Shown piece by piece: positions 1 through 10,135 of a stretch of 64,000 nucleotides of DNA; within the stretch, counting starts at the first letter, position 1; each line of letters opens with the position of its first letter. A program made the position numbers and the translations under genes. Origin of the DNA: Roseovarius nitratireducens (GTDB lineage: Bacteria; Pseudomonadota; Alphaproteobacteria; Rhodobacterales; Rhodobacteraceae); NCBI RefSeq assembly GCF_002925845.1, contig NZ_PDNI01000058.1:62001-126000 (forward strand), read 5' to 3'. A model generated the notes under the pieces. That model was not told the origin of the DNA and ran no database searches. It saw nothing but the letters and a program-made list of their open reading frames with translations.

Positions 1-1239
1 ATCGACAAGTTCAAGGACATCAACGACACGCTCGGCCACGGTGCGGGCGACCGCACGCTCGCGCATGTCGCCCACGCGCTGGCACGGGTGGCGGGGCCGC
101 GCGACCTCGCCTGCCGCACCGGCGGTGACGAGTTCCTGCTCGTCTGCGCCCTGCCCGATGGGGCGGTGGCGCTCGACGCCCGCGCGGGCGACGTGCTGCG
201 CGCGCTCGGCCAGCCGCTCATGTGGCACGATCAGACCATTCGCATCGGTGCCTCGATCGGCGCTTGTGCCGCCGGCGACGGGGCCACCACCGGCGAGGAA
301 ATGATCCAGTGCGCCGACGCGGCGCTCTACGACGCCAAGGCGCGCGGTCGCGGGCGCATGATCCACTACACCGCCAATCTCGGCCGCGCGCAGCGCGCGC
401 GCCAGACCCTCGCCCGCGACCTGCGCGAGGCGGTGAGCCGCGACCAGTTCGCGATCCACCTGCAACCGCAACTGTCCCTCGCCGACGGTCGCATCTGCGG
501 TTGCGAGGCGCTCATCCGCTGGAACCACCCGCAGCGCGGCCTGCTCGCCCCGGCGGCGTTCCTCGACGCCGCCGACGGGCTCGGGCTGCTCGCGGATATC
601 GACTACCGCTCGATGACGATGGCGCTCGACGCGCTCCGGGCGCTGGACGAGGCGGGGCATCCCGACCTCACCATGTCGATCAACGTCTCCGCCGCGATCC
701 TCGCCGACGTCAACTATCCCGGCCTGCTCGACTGGGCGCTGCAATCGCGCGGGCTGAACCCGGGGCGCATCTGCATCGAGGTGCTGGAAACCACGATCCT
801 CGACGGCTCGGGCGCCGACGTGATGAGCGCGGTCGCCCGGCTCAAGCGGCTCGGCGTGCGCGTGGCGCTCGACGATTTCGGCACCGGCTATGCCGGGCTG
901 TCGCACATGGCCAGCTTCGAGGTGGACGCGATCAAGCTCGACCGCTCGATGATCGCCCGGCTCGAACAGGACCCGCGCAACCGCGTCATCGTGCGCGCCA
1001 TCATCCGCCTCTGCGGCCTGTTGCGCATGTCGGTGGTGGCTGAGGGGGTCGAGACCGAGGCGCAGCGCGCCATGCTGCGCCGCGCCAACTGCCCGGTGAT
1101 CCAGGGCTACGGCCTCGCCCGCCCGATGCCGCTCGACGCGCTGATCGGCTGGCTGCGCACGCGCGCCGCCGCCCCCGTCCCCGCCGACACCGCCACCGCA
1201 GCGGCCCGCCCCGTCCCCGCGCCGGGCCGCGCACGCTGA
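1..1239 (+). CDS. GGDEF-EAL protein, 3' part (cyclic-di-GMP phosphodiesterase)
   Basis: The gene is cut by the window's left edge; the reading frame is open from base 1, so 412 residues are visible. The first ~110 residues are the second half of a GGDEF domain with an intact GGDEF motif. From about residue 130 an EAL domain follows. It has the usual catalytic and metal-binding set: EALIRW, the Asn in INVSA, the Glu in IEVLE, the Asp pair in LDDFGTGY, the Lys in IKLDRSM and the Glu in AEGVET. These argue for an active c-di-GMP phosphodiesterase; whether the GGDEF half makes or only binds nucleotide cannot be told. The last ~25 residues are an Ala/Pro-rich tail. Any N-terminal sensor domain lies outside the window. 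Confidence 0.93.
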   Translation: MDKFKDINDTLGHGAGDRTLAHVAHALARVAGPRDLACRTGGDEFLLVCALPDGAVALDARAGDVLRALGQPLMWHDQTIRIGASIGACAAGDGATTGEEMIQCADAALYDAKARGRGRMIHYTANLGRAQRARQTLARDLREAVSRDQFAIHLQPQLSLADGRICGCEALIRWNHPQRGLLAPAAFLDAADGLGLLADIDYRSMTMALDALRALDEAGHPDLTMSINVSAAILADVNYPGLLDWALQSRGLNPGRICIEVLETTILDGSGADVMSAVARLKRLGVRVALDDFGTGYAGLSHMASFEVDAIKLDRSMIARLEQDPRNRVIVRAIIRLCGLLRMSVVAEGVETEAQRAMLRRANCPVIQGYGLARPMPLDALIGWLRTRAAAPVPADTATAAARPVPAPGRAR

Positions 1240-1309
1240 CCATTGCCCCTGCAGCCCGCGCCAGCTATCACCGCCGGTGCATCACGGATTTCTCAGCGGA
1301 GCGCGGATC

Positions 1310-2965
1310 ATGGCAGCCTATCAATACGTCTACCACATGCAGGGGGTCTCCAAGACCTATCCGGGCGGCAAGAAATGCTTCGAGAACATCCACCTCAACT
1401 TCCTTCCCGGCGTCAAGATCGGCGTCGTCGGCGTCAACGGCTCGGGCAAGTCCACGCTCCTGCGCATCATGGCCGGGCTCGACACCGATTTCTCGGGCGA
1501 GGCGTGGGCCGCCTCCGGCGCGCGCGTCGGCTATCTCCCGCAGGAGCCACAGCTCGACGACAGCCTCACCGTGCGCGGCAACGTCATGCTCGGCGTGGCC
1601 CAAAAGCAGGCCAAGCTCGACCGCTTCAACGAACTGGCGATGAACTACTCCGACGAGACCGCCGACGAGATGGCGCAATTGCAGGACGAGATCGACGGCG
1701 AGAACCTGTGGGACCTGGATTCCCGCATCGACGTCGCGATGGAGGCGCTGCGCTGCCCCCCCGACGAGGCCGATGTCGCCAGCCTTTCGGGCGGCGAGCG
1801 GCGCCGCGTGGCGCTGTGCCGGCTGCTGTTGGAGGCGCCCGACATGCTGCTGCTGGACGAGCCCACCAACCACCTCGATGCCGAGACCATCGCCTGGCTG
1901 CAACAGCACCTGATCGACTACAAGGGAACGATCCTGATCGTCACCCACGACCGCTATTTCCTCGACGACATCACCGGCTGGATCCTCGAACTGGACCGCG
2001 GCCGCGGCATCCCCTACGAGGGCAACTATTCCGCCTGGCTGGAGCAGAAGGCCAAGCGCCTCGCGCAAGAGGCGCGCGAGGACAAGTCCAAGCAAAAGAC
2101 GCTGGAGCGAGAGCTTGAATGGATGCGGCAGGGGCAAAAGGCGCGGCAGGCCAAGCAAAAGGCCCGGATCAACGCCTATAACGAACTGGCCGGCCAGTCC
2201 GAGCGCGAGCGCGTGGGCCGCGCGCAGATCGTCATCCCCAACGGCCCGCGCCTCGGCGACAAGGTGATCGAGGTCGATGGCCTGAAAAAGGCGATGGGCG
2301 ACAAGCTCCTGATCGAGGACCTCAGCTTCTCGCTGCCCCCCGGCGGCATCGTCGGCGTGATCGGCCCCAACGGCGCGGGCAAATCCACGCTCTTTCGCAT
2401 GCTCACCGGGCAAGAGACGCCCGACGCGGGCACCATCGAGTATGGCGACACCGTCAAGCTCGCCTATGTCGACCAGTCCCGCGATGACCTCAAGCCCAAC
2501 GAAACGGTATGGGAATCGATCTCCGGCGGCGCCGAGGTGATCGTGCTGGGCGACGCCCAGATCAACTCCCGCGCCTATTGCGGCGCGTTCAACTTCAAGG
2601 GCGGCGACCAGCAGAAAAAGGTCTCGCTGCTCTCGGGGGGCGAGCGCAACCGCGTGCACATGGCGCGGCTGCTGAAAGAGGGCGGCAACGTGCTCCTCCT
2701 CGACGAGCCCACCAACGACCTCGACGTGGAAACGCTCCGCGCGCTAGAGGATGCCCTGACGGATTTCGCCGGCTGCGCCGTGGTCATCTCCCACGACCGC
2801 TTTTTCCTTGACCGCATCTGCACCCACATGCTCGCCTTCGAAGGCGAGGCCCATGTCGAATGGTTCGAGGGCGACTTCTCGGCCTACGAGGAAGACAAGA
2901 AACGGCGCCTCGGGCCGGACGCACTGGAGCCGAAGCGGGTGAAGTACAAGAAGTTTGCGAGGTGA
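1310..2965 (+). CDS. ettA: Energy-dependent translational throttle protein EttA (ABC-F)
   Basis: A 551-residue ABC-F ATPase with two nucleotide-binding domains and no membrane segments. Each half has Walker A (GVNGSGKST; GPNGAGKST), an LSGGER signature and a Walker B ending in LLLDEPTN. ABC-F proteins of this type bind the ribosomal E site and gate the first elongation steps according to ATP level. The start was placed at 1310 because a CGGAG sits nine bases upstream and the protein then opens MAAYQYVYHM, the usual EttA N-terminus; an in-frame ATG at 1277 would add eleven non-conserved residues. The stop lies five bases before the GTG of the next, much AT-richer gene. Confidence 0.96.
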   Translation: MAAYQYVYHMQGVSKTYPGGKKCFENIHLNFLPGVKIGVVGVNGSGKSTLLRIMAGLDTDFSGEAWAASGARVGYLPQEPQLDDSLTVRGNVMLGVAQKQAKLDRFNELAMNYSDETADEMAQLQDEIDGENLWDLDSRIDVAMEALRCPPDEADVASLSGGERRRVALCRLLLEAPDMLLLDEPTNHLDAETIAWLQQHLIDYKGTILIVTHDRYFLDDITGWILELDRGRGIPYEGNYSAWLEQKAKRLAQEAREDKSKQKTLERELEWMRQGQKARQAKQKARINAYNELAGQSERERVGRAQIVIPNGPRLGDKVIEVDGLKKAMGDKLLIEDLSFSLPPGGIVGVIGPNGAGKSTLFRMLTGQETPDAGTIEYGDTVKLAYVDQSRDDLKPNETVWESISGGAEVIVLGDAQINSRAYCGAFNFKGGDQQKKVSLLSGGERNRVHMARLLKEGGNVLLLDEPTNDLDVETLRALEDALTDFAGCAVVISHDRFFLDRICTHMLAFEGEAHVEWFEGDFSAYEEDKKRRLGPDALEPKRVKYKKFAR

Positions 2966-2970
2966 AAATA

Positions 2971-3648
2971 GTGACAGCAGCGAGAAATGGCGACGCCTAC
3001 ATCTCTGTGGATGTAGAAACAGATGGGCCTATACCTGGCCCATATTCTATGCTGTCTCTTGGTATGGCCTACTGCGGTCATTTCGATGGGAGGTCGTTAG
3101 AAATCACACCCCAGCCAAAAGAGACATTTTACATCGAGCTATCGCCGATAAGTGATACATATGAAAACGAAGCGTTGCATGTAAATGGCTTGGATCGAAA
3201 CAGGCTACTTCGAGAAGGAGTACATCCGGAGCATGCTATGTCACGGGCGGCGGATTGGATCAACAAAGTCTCAGGTGATAACCGTCCGATATTTGTTGCA
3301 TACCCTGCGTCCTTTGATTGGCTATGGATGCACTGGTACTTTCTGCGCTTCACGCGACACGGCTCGCCCTTCGGCCACTCTGGATGCTTCGACCTCAAAA
3401 CAGCCATTGCTGTTAAAGGTGGCATTCCAGTTTCTCGAGCGTCAAAATCACAGCTACCTTCAGCGTTTCAGTCAGACCTACCGCACACGCATAATGCGTT
3501 AGATGACGCGCTTGAGCAAGCAAACATCTTTTTTAAACTTATGGTGTGGGACGATGGTCGACCAAATATCTTCCAGAAGAGATTTCTCAGTTCAGCTAAG
3601 AGAGAAAGCCTCGAAGGCATTAGAATCAAGAGTAGACGATTGGACTGA
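2971..3648 (+). CDS. DEDDh-family 3'-5' exonuclease
   Basis: A 225-residue protein with the three exonuclease motifs of the DnaQ/DEDDh superfamily: Asp14-x-Glu16 in SVDVETDG, Asp116 in YPASFDW, and His174-x4-Asp179 in PHTHNALDD. It should hydrolyse RNA or DNA from the 3' end with two metal ions. No polymerase or BRCT domain is attached. The GTG at 2971 was chosen because GAGG ends eight bases upstream, inside the ettA stop region; a GTG at 2962 would overlap ettA. The last ~30 codons overlap the start of the next gene in another frame and look unlike the family. The gene is clearly AT-richer than its neighbours, a sign of transfer. Confidence 0.85.
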   Translation: MTAARNGDAYISVDVETDGPIPGPYSMLSLGMAYCGHFDGRSLEITPQPKETFYIELSPISDTYENEALHVNGLDRNRLLREGVHPEHAMSRAADWINKVSGDNRPIFVAYPASFDWLWMHWYFLRFTRHGSPFGHSGCFDLKTAIAVKGGIPVSRASKSQLPSAFQSDLPHTHNALDDALEQANIFFKLMVWDDGRPNIFQKRFLSSAKRESLEGIRIKSRRLD

Positions 3649-4558
3649 CGCGAAGACCTTAAAGGAAAAGGTATGCGTTTACACCACCGGTTCATTCGGT
3701 CGTGAAGACGCATGCGAACATAGCGACTTAGATGTCTTTGTGACGTCGCGTGTTGCGTCTTTCTCGGGCGAAAGGCTTCTGACAGGCCTCGAAGAGATTG
3801 AGCTGTGCGCGTCCATTATCGGTATGAACCGTGACATAGATTTGCCGGACATTGACGCGGACGGCGGCTTTCTTAAGGCGCATTCTGCCTCGGAGTATCT
3901 AATTGGCTTGGGAAAACCTTCAGACGACGCAAATAACACATTTACAGGCCGCTTACTCCTTTTGCTTGAAAGTAAATGCCTTTTTGGAAAAGGCGTTTAC
4001 GAAAACATTATTGAAGAGTGCATTGAGCGCTACTGGATTGATTATGCCGATCACTCCAGTACGTTTATTCCGGCGTTCTTGATGAATGACATACTACGAT
4101 TCTGGCGGACCTTATGTATAAATTATGAGGCTGGAACTCATCACAGCCCAGCCAAAAGACGTGCAAAAAACTTCAAACTTAAATTTAGCCGCCTACTGAC
4201 CTGCTACTCCGTTATAATCGGCTTGCAGGTGAGACTTTGTGAAGAAGGATCAGTCAGCAAAGAGCAAGCGAAGAAGCTAGTATCGATGCGCCCACTAGAG
4301 CGAATTGATATCGCAAAAGCGCACGGCGCGAGCAGCAATGTAAACGCTATTAGGGAAATGTATGAATTTTTTCTTGTTGAGACAAATTGCTCTAAATCAG
4401 CACTCTACGATAAAATGAGCGATGAAGAGTATTATGGAAAAACACTGGAATCTGCACGCCAGTTTGGCGACGAAATTTTCCAACTTATTCGCACTCTGTC
4501 AAAACACGACGTTCAAGGCTCACCAAGCTGGCGCTTCCTGCGATATATAACTGTATAA
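3554..4558 (+). CDS. Nucleotidyltransferase-fold protein paired with the exonuclease
   Basis: A 334-residue protein with a polymerase-beta-type nucleotidyltransferase signature: Gly46-Ser47, ten residues, then Asp58-Leu-Asp60 (GSFGREDACEHSDLDVF). A third acidic residue may lie in the RDIDLPDID stretch. The C-terminal two thirds is helical, with a conserved-looking NDILRFWRTLCINYE segment and a basic KRRAKNFKLKFSR segment. It resembles uncharacterised stand-alone nucleotidyltransferases more than CD-NTases, GlnD or MNT antitoxins, but substrate and product are unknown. The start ATG lies 95 bases inside the exonuclease gene, so the two are probably translationally coupled. Base composition is low: bases 4081-4140 are 40% G+C against 67% for 2701-2760. 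Confidence 0.75.
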   Translation: MVDQISSRRDFSVQLREKASKALESRVDDWTDAKTLKEKVCVYTTGSFGREDACEHSDLDVFVTSRVASFSGERLLTGLEEIELCASIIGMNRDIDLPDIDADGGFLKAHSASEYLIGLGKPSDDANNTFTGRLLLLLESKCLFGKGVYENIIEECIERYWIDYADHSSTFIPAFLMNDILRFWRTLCINYEAGTHHSPAKRRAKNFKLKFSRLLTCYSVIIGLQVRLCEEGSVSKEQAKKLVSMRPLERIDIAKAHGASSNVNAIREMYEFFLVETNCSKSALYDKMSDEEYYGKTLESARQFGDEIFQLIRTLSKHDVQGSPSWRFLRYITV

Positions 4559-4590
4559 CGAATAGGACAAAGCAAGCGTAGGGTAGGCTT

Positions 4591-4947
4591 TCAACCCGCC
4601 TCCTCCCCCGAATCCTCTCCCTCATCTCCCCCCACCCGCTTCGCGAGATAGGCATCCAACTGCACCTCCCCCGCGATCTTCATCTGCGCCCATGTCCGCA
4701 GCAGCCGGTTGATCCGCGCGTGATAGCCCCGCCCCATCCCGCGATAGAACCGCGCCACCGACCGGTCGAGGTAGAGCGTCACCTTCTCGCGCGGCTCCTC
4801 GACATCCAGATCGACCTCCAGCGTGTGCCAGGCGTCGGGCACCACGTCCGGCAGCGTGGCGTGGATCCAGTCGTCGCGGTTGAGGTGGATGAGGTCGCGC
4901 AACAGCGTGTCGCGGGCGAGGCGTTGGGTCTTGGTGATGCGGGCCAT
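4591..4947 (-). CDS. BrnA-like antitoxin family protein (no adjacent toxin)
   Basis: A 118-residue protein whose central part (KVTLYLDRSVARFYRGMGRG followed by YHARINRLLRTW) matches the ribbon-helix-helix segment of the BrnA/CopG antitoxin family. BrnA normally neutralises the BrnT ribonuclease and represses the brnTA operon, but no brnT-like gene is on either side. Solitary BrnA-like proteins are common in this bacterial family, so it may act simply as a DNA-binding regulator. A CGGAG eight bases upstream supports the start. The N-terminal 50 residues and the acidic C-terminus (GGDEGEDSGEEAG) lie outside the recognised domain. Confidence 0.7.
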   Translation of the reverse strand: MARITKTQRLARDTLLRDLIHLNRDDWIHATLPDVVPDAWHTLEVDLDVEEPREKVTLYLDRSVARFYRGMGRGYHARINRLLRTWAQMKIAGEVQLDAYLAKRVGGDEGEDSGEEAG

Positions 4948-5022
4948 GCGGGCACTCCGGGGTTGCGGGGGATCACCCTCGCGCGGGACCCGTTAACGCG
5001 GCCCTCGCCCCCCGTGCGCCGC

Positions 5023-5053
5023 CACCGACGCAATACCGACAGGATACCGACGC
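5023..5053 (-). repeat. CGTCGGTAT intergenic repeat, copy 1
   Basis: Read on the minus strand, this is an array of CGTCGGTAT-type units followed by a GGCGGCGCACGG tail. It lies 3' of the yceI-like gene. The core GTCGGTATCCTGTCGGTAT is identical in the copy after priA (34524-34545), and a diverged copy follows the MttB-family gene at 51763. Confidence 0.75.
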
Positions 5054-5216
5054 GCCACAGCCAGCGGTTTTCACCCGTCCCCCGCCGCCTCGGTAAAATG
5101 CCGGTCGAGGTTCTCCACCTGCGTCCCCGGCCGGTCCACACCCGCGAACAAGAGCCCCGGCTCGCGCCGGATTGCCTCATAAAACCATGGAATCAAACAC
5201 TTTATGTGCCGCACCC

Positions 5217-5771
5217 CTACCGCTCGATCCGCGCCAAGATGCGCAGGCTGATCGTCGGGCCGACGAGGTCCGAAAAGCCGGTGACGCCGAAGGCGTGGCG
5301 GTCGATCTGGCCGGTGAGCCGGACGGTGAGGCGGGTGAGGTCCGCTGGATCGGTGCCGCGCTGACGGTAGAGACCGGCCTGAAGCGTCACCGGGCGGGTG
5401 GTGTCGCGGACGGTGAGCAGGCCCTCGACCCGTGCCTCGCTCAGCGTGCCGCTGATGCGGGTGGAGCGGAAGGTAATCAAGGGGTGGCGCGCGGTGTCGA
5501 GGCCCTGCGGCCCCTTCATTGCCTGCGTGGCGAGGAAGAACCCGGCCCGCGCGCGCCCTGCGTCGAGGGTGACGGTGACGCGGCTTTGCGAGGGGTTCGC
5601 GAGGTCGAGCGCCATGTCGGCGGAGGCGACGGGCATGGTGCCGCGCCCCGCGTTCCCGCCGAGATCGTAGGTGAAGCTCACCACCGAGCGCGCGGTGTCG
5701 AGGCGGTAGGCCTCGGGCGCGGCGAGGGCCTGCGTGGCGATGAGCGCGAGGGCGAGGGCGAGGCGGATCAT
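5217..5771 (-). CDS. YceI-like periplasmic protein
   Basis: A 184-residue protein with a cleavable signal peptide (MIRLALALALIATQALA), then a YceI-type lipocalin fold that binds polyisoprenoid-like lipids. Family hallmarks are YRLDTARSVVSFTYDLGG near the start and the late DRHAFGVTGFSDLVG segment. It is probably periplasmic; a precise role is not established. AAGGGG lies just upstream of the ATG, and an ORF extension to 5909 has no signal-like start. It is 34 bases downstream of the imuA-like gene and may be co-transcribed with it. Confidence 0.8.
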   Translation of the reverse strand: MIRLALALALIATQALAAPEAYRLDTARSVVSFTYDLGGNAGRGTMPVASADMALDLANPSQSRVTVTLDAGRARAGFFLATQAMKGPQGLDTARHPLITFRSTRISGTLSEARVEGLLTVRDTTRPVTLQAGLYRQRGTDPADLTRLTVRLTGQIDRHAFGVTGFSDLVGPTISLRILARIER

Positions 5772-5805
5772 GCCCCTTGATAGGGCGGGCGGGGCTGCGG
5801 GGCCA

Positions 5806-6387
5806 TCACATCTTGTTGAACGCCCAGGCGCCGGGGTGGCCCGAGAGGTGCCAGTCGGCGGGTGGGGCGCTGCGGTCGCGGCGGCGGGCGAGGTGCCAGC
5901 GGTCGGCATGGGGCAGATGGGCGGGGGCCATGTGCCAGCGGCTCTGGACCCCCGGCGCGCCGCCCTCGCCCGGTGTCAGGATCAGCCCGAGGGGCGGCTG
6001 GGCCGCGCGACTGCCGCCCTCCTCGGCGGCGAGGTGCAGACGGCGGACGGGGGTGAGGCCGGGGAGGCCCGGCAGGTCCGCCACCACGAGCGGCACCGCG
6101 CCGCTGCGCAGCGCTTCTTCCATGCACCACAGCAGGTCGGGGCGGTGGTCGGGGGTGACGAAGAGAAACCGGCCGGGCTCGGCGAAGCGGGCGAAGCCGC
6201 AGGGCTCGGGGCGGTCGGTGGCCCAGGCGGGGGCGATCCACAGCACCGGGCCTGCAAGCGCGCCCGCCACCAGCATCGCCCATGTGTGCCGCGCGGGGCC
6301 GCAACCCTCGTGCAGCCGACCGGGGGCGAGGGCGAGCGGGCCGGTTATGGCGGGGGCGGGACGCGGGATGCGGGCGAGGGCGGTCAT
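5806..6387 (-). CDS. ImuA-like SOS-associated protein (orphan)
   Basis: A 193-residue protein resembling the RecA-like ImuA/SulA-type proteins: the segment around GPVLWIAPAWATD, the aromatic FARFAEPGRFLFVTPD region and the following MEEALRSGAVPLVVADL match how this family reads. ImuA works with ImuB and DnaE2 in error-prone translesion synthesis, but neither partner is here. No functional Walker A is visible, as is usual in this family. A perfect LexA-type box lies 17 bases upstream of the ATG, which strongly supports SOS control. No clear Shine-Dalgarno sequence precedes the start. Confidence 0.65.
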   Translation of the reverse strand: MTALARIPRPAPAITGPLALAPGRLHEGCGPARHTWAMLVAGALAGPVLWIAPAWATDRPEPCGFARFAEPGRFLFVTPDHRPDLLWCMEEALRSGAVPLVVADLPGLPGLTPVRRLHLAAEEGGSRAAQPPLGLILTPGEGGAPGVQSRWHMAPAHLPHADRWHLARRRDRSAPPADWHLSGHPGAWAFNKM

Positions 6388-6403
6388 GGGGCGAGGATAA
6401 AGC

Positions 6404-6418
6404 GTTCGCTTTATGTTC
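6404..6418 (-). promoter_or_regulatory. LexA (SOS) box, perfect GTTC-N7-GTTC
   Basis: On the plus strand the sequence is GTTC GCTTTAT GTTC, the direct repeat recognised by alphaproteobacterial LexA; on the gene's strand it reads GAAC-N7-GAAC. It lies 17-31 bases upstream of the imuA-like start, where bound LexA would block transcription. Family context makes this one of the firmer regulatory calls in the window. Confidence 0.8.
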
Positions 6419-6439
6419 TCAAGCTGGCGGATACGCGGG

Positions 6440-6506
6440 GTCATCGTCCGGTTCGGGCGGGCGCGCTCTTGGCGGGAGAGGTCCCCGGGTCGAGCCCGAA
6501 GATGAC
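6440..6506. repeat. REP-like palindromic element, copy 1
   Basis: A 67-base imperfect palindrome that begins GTCATCGTCCGG and ends CCGGGTCGAGCCCGAAGATGAC. A second copy of almost the same length and with the same ends lies at 35131-35198. GTCATCC...GGATGAC palindromes of this shape are common intergenic repeats in alphaproteobacteria. Confidence 0.65.
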
Positions 6507-6523
6507 GGCGCGTGAGAAGGGGT

Positions 6524-6544
6524 GCCCCCCGGGCCGGGCCCGGG
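6524..6544 (-). terminator. Strong GC hairpin after acs, possible terminator
   Basis: CCCCCGGGC, a three-base loop and GCCCGGGGG form a perfect nine-pair stem twelve bases after the acs stop. There is no clear U run on the minus strand, so it may stabilise the 3' end rather than terminate alone. Confidence 0.4.
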
Positions 6545-6555
6545 GGTGTGTGGTT

Positions 6556-8505
<1,950 letters not shown>

Positions 8506-8596
8506 GATGGCTCCTCTTCGCTGATGCGGTTGGATCGAAGACGACAGCCGCCCCGCTGTCAACAGGGAGAAAGACGGCGGGGCGGAAGCGCTGGCG

Positions 8597-9352
8597 TCAG
8601 ATGGCCAGATACTCGCTGCGAAGCTCTTCGTCTTCAAGCACTTCGGCGGCGGTGCCGTCAAACACGATGCCGCCGGTATCGAGGATCACCGCGCGATCCG
8701 CGAGTTCCAGCGCGCGCACGGCGTTCTGTTCGACGATGATCGTGGTGATGCCCTGTTCCTTGATGACGCGCAGGGTCTTTTCGATTTCATCGACGATCAC
8801 CGGGGCGAGGCCCTCGTAGGGCTCGTCGAGCAACAGCACCTTGATGTCGCGAGCCAGCGCCCGGGCCACGGCGAGCATCTGCTGTTCGCCGCCCGAAAGT
8901 GTCGTGCCTTCCTGGTCGCGGCGTTCGCGCAGGCGCGGGAACAGCTCGTAAAGCCGGTCGATCGACCAGCCCACGGGCGGAGCGATCTGCGCGAGTTGCA
9001 GGTTTTCCTCGACGGTGAGGCCGGGGATGATGCGCCGGTCCTCGGGTACGAGGCCGATGCCCGCGGCCGCCGCCTCGTGGCTTCTCATCTTGTGAAGCGG
9101 CTGGTGATCGAGCCAGATCTCGCCATGCGCCAACTGCGGGCTGTCCATCCGCGCGATCGAGCGCAGCGTGGTGGTCTTGCCCGCGCCGTTGCGGCCCAGA
9201 AGCGCGAGGATTTCGCCCTCGTGGACATTGAAGCTAATGTTCTGCACGATATAGCTCTCGCCATAATAGCTCTCCATGTTCCATACGGAGAGAAAGGCGG
9301 GGGCGGTCTCGGCGTGGCTCACGCCCTTGGAAAAGTCGGGTTTGACGTTCAT
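8597..9352 (-). CDS. Branched-chain-type ABC transporter ATPase (LivF-type)
   Basis: A 251-residue ABC ATPase with Walker [10 protein letters not shown], signature LSGGEQQ and Walker [11 protein letters not shown]; the EGLAP ending after Walker B is typical of LivF. It would pair with the LivG-type ATPase to power the two permeases. The N-terminal ~20 residues before the ABC core are longer than in LivF. GAGGAG lies upstream of the ATG, 15 bases after the LivG-type stop. Confidence 0.93.
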   Translation of the reverse strand: MNVKPDFSKGVSHAETAPAFLSVWNMESYYGESYIVQNISFNVHEGEILALLGRNGAGKTTTLRSIARMDSPQLAHGEIWLDHQPLHKMRSHEAAAAGIGLVPEDRRIIPGLTVEENLQLAQIAPPVGWSIDRLYELFPRLRERRDQEGTTLSGGEQQMLAVARALARDIKVLLLDEPYEGLAPVIVDEIEKTLRVIKEQGITTIIVEQNAVRALELADRAVILDTGGIVFDGTAAEVLEDEELRSEYLAI

Positions 9353-9367
9353 TGCGCGCGCTCCTCG

Positions 9368-10123
9368 TCAGGCGCTCTCGCCAAGATACGCTTCGCGCAC
9401 CTTGGGATGGCCCTTGATGTTTTCGGGGGTGTCCTCGACCAGTGGCGAGCCCTGCGCCAGCACGGTGATACGCTCGGCGAGCGAGAACACCACGTGCATG
9501 TCGTGCTCGATGATCGCGATGGTGATGTCGCGCTCGTCACTGATCTGCTTGAGCAAGTCGATGGTGTTGTTGGTGTCTGCGCGCGCCATGCCTGCCGTCG
9601 GCTCGTCGAGGAGCAGCAGCTTGGGCTCCTGCGCGAGGCACATGCCGATCTCGAGCCGCCGCTTGTTGCCGCGCGACATCGAGGCCGAGTGATCGTGGCG
9701 CTGCTCGGCGAGGCCGAGGTTTTCGAGCATGGTCTCGGCCTGGTCTACGATCTCGCGCTCGTTCGAGGAGTTCTCGTAGGCGTGCATGCGAAACACGCCG
9801 TCGCGACGCGCGAAGATCGGGATCATCATGTTCTCCAGCACCGAGAGATCACCGAAGATCTCTGGCGTCTGGAAGACCCGGGAGATGCCCATCTGGTTGA
9901 TCTCGTAGGGCTTGCGCCCGAGCACCGACTGGCCCTGGAACATGACCGAGCCGGTATCGGGGATGAGCTTGCCGATCAGGACGTTGAGCAGGGTGGACTT
10001 GCCCGCGCCGTTGGGACCGATGATGGCGTGGACGCTGTTCTCGGCGACGCTGAGGTTGACGTCGCCGAGCGCCTGCAACCCGCCGAAGCGCTTGTTGACG
10101 TTCTTGACTTCGAGAATGCCCAT
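9368..10123 (-). CDS. Branched-chain-type ABC transporter ATPase (LivG-type)
   Basis: A 251-residue ABC ATPase with Walker A GPNGAGKST, Walker B LLLLDEPTAGM and a final IEHDMHVVFSLAERI stretch, as in LivG-type subunits. The signature is diverged: SMSRGNKRRLEIGM replaces the usual LSxGxQR, a substitution also seen in urea/short-chain amide-type members of this transporter class. AAGGAG precedes the start. It lies 12 bases after the LivM-type gene. Confidence 0.92.
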   Translation of the reverse strand: MGILEVKNVNKRFGGLQALGDVNLSVAENSVHAIIGPNGAGKSTLLNVLIGKLIPDTGSVMFQGQSVLGRKPYEINQMGISRVFQTPEIFGDLSVLENMMIPIFARRDGVFRMHAYENSSNEREIVDQAETMLENLGLAEQRHDHSASMSRGNKRRLEIGMCLAQEPKLLLLDEPTAGMARADTNNTIDLLKQISDERDITIAIIEHDMHVVFSLAERITVLAQGSPLVEDTPENIKGHPKVREAYLGESA

Positions 10124-10135
10124 GTCGTGCGCTCC

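Noticed and set aside
1268-2659. Long minus-strand frames opposite ettA, acs, the ABC operon, pepN and the P-type ATPase (up to over 1000 codons)
   Set aside because: They are mirror frames caused by high G+C at third codon positions; they show no domains and lie wholly over genes with clear motifs.
3554-4558. Calling the nucleotidyltransferase a CD-NTase (CBASS)
   Set aside because: The GS-x10-DxD spacing fits the whole polymerase-beta superfamily, the sequence around it is not CD-NTase-like, and no effector gene is adjacent.
5071-5200. Coding-like minus-strand stretch (FYEAIRREPGLLFAGVDRPG, then TQVENLDRHFTEAAG) after the yceI-like gene
   Set aside because: Only about 42 codons, no start codon or ribosome site, no recognisable family. 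It may be a remnant, but the evidence is too thin for a feature.
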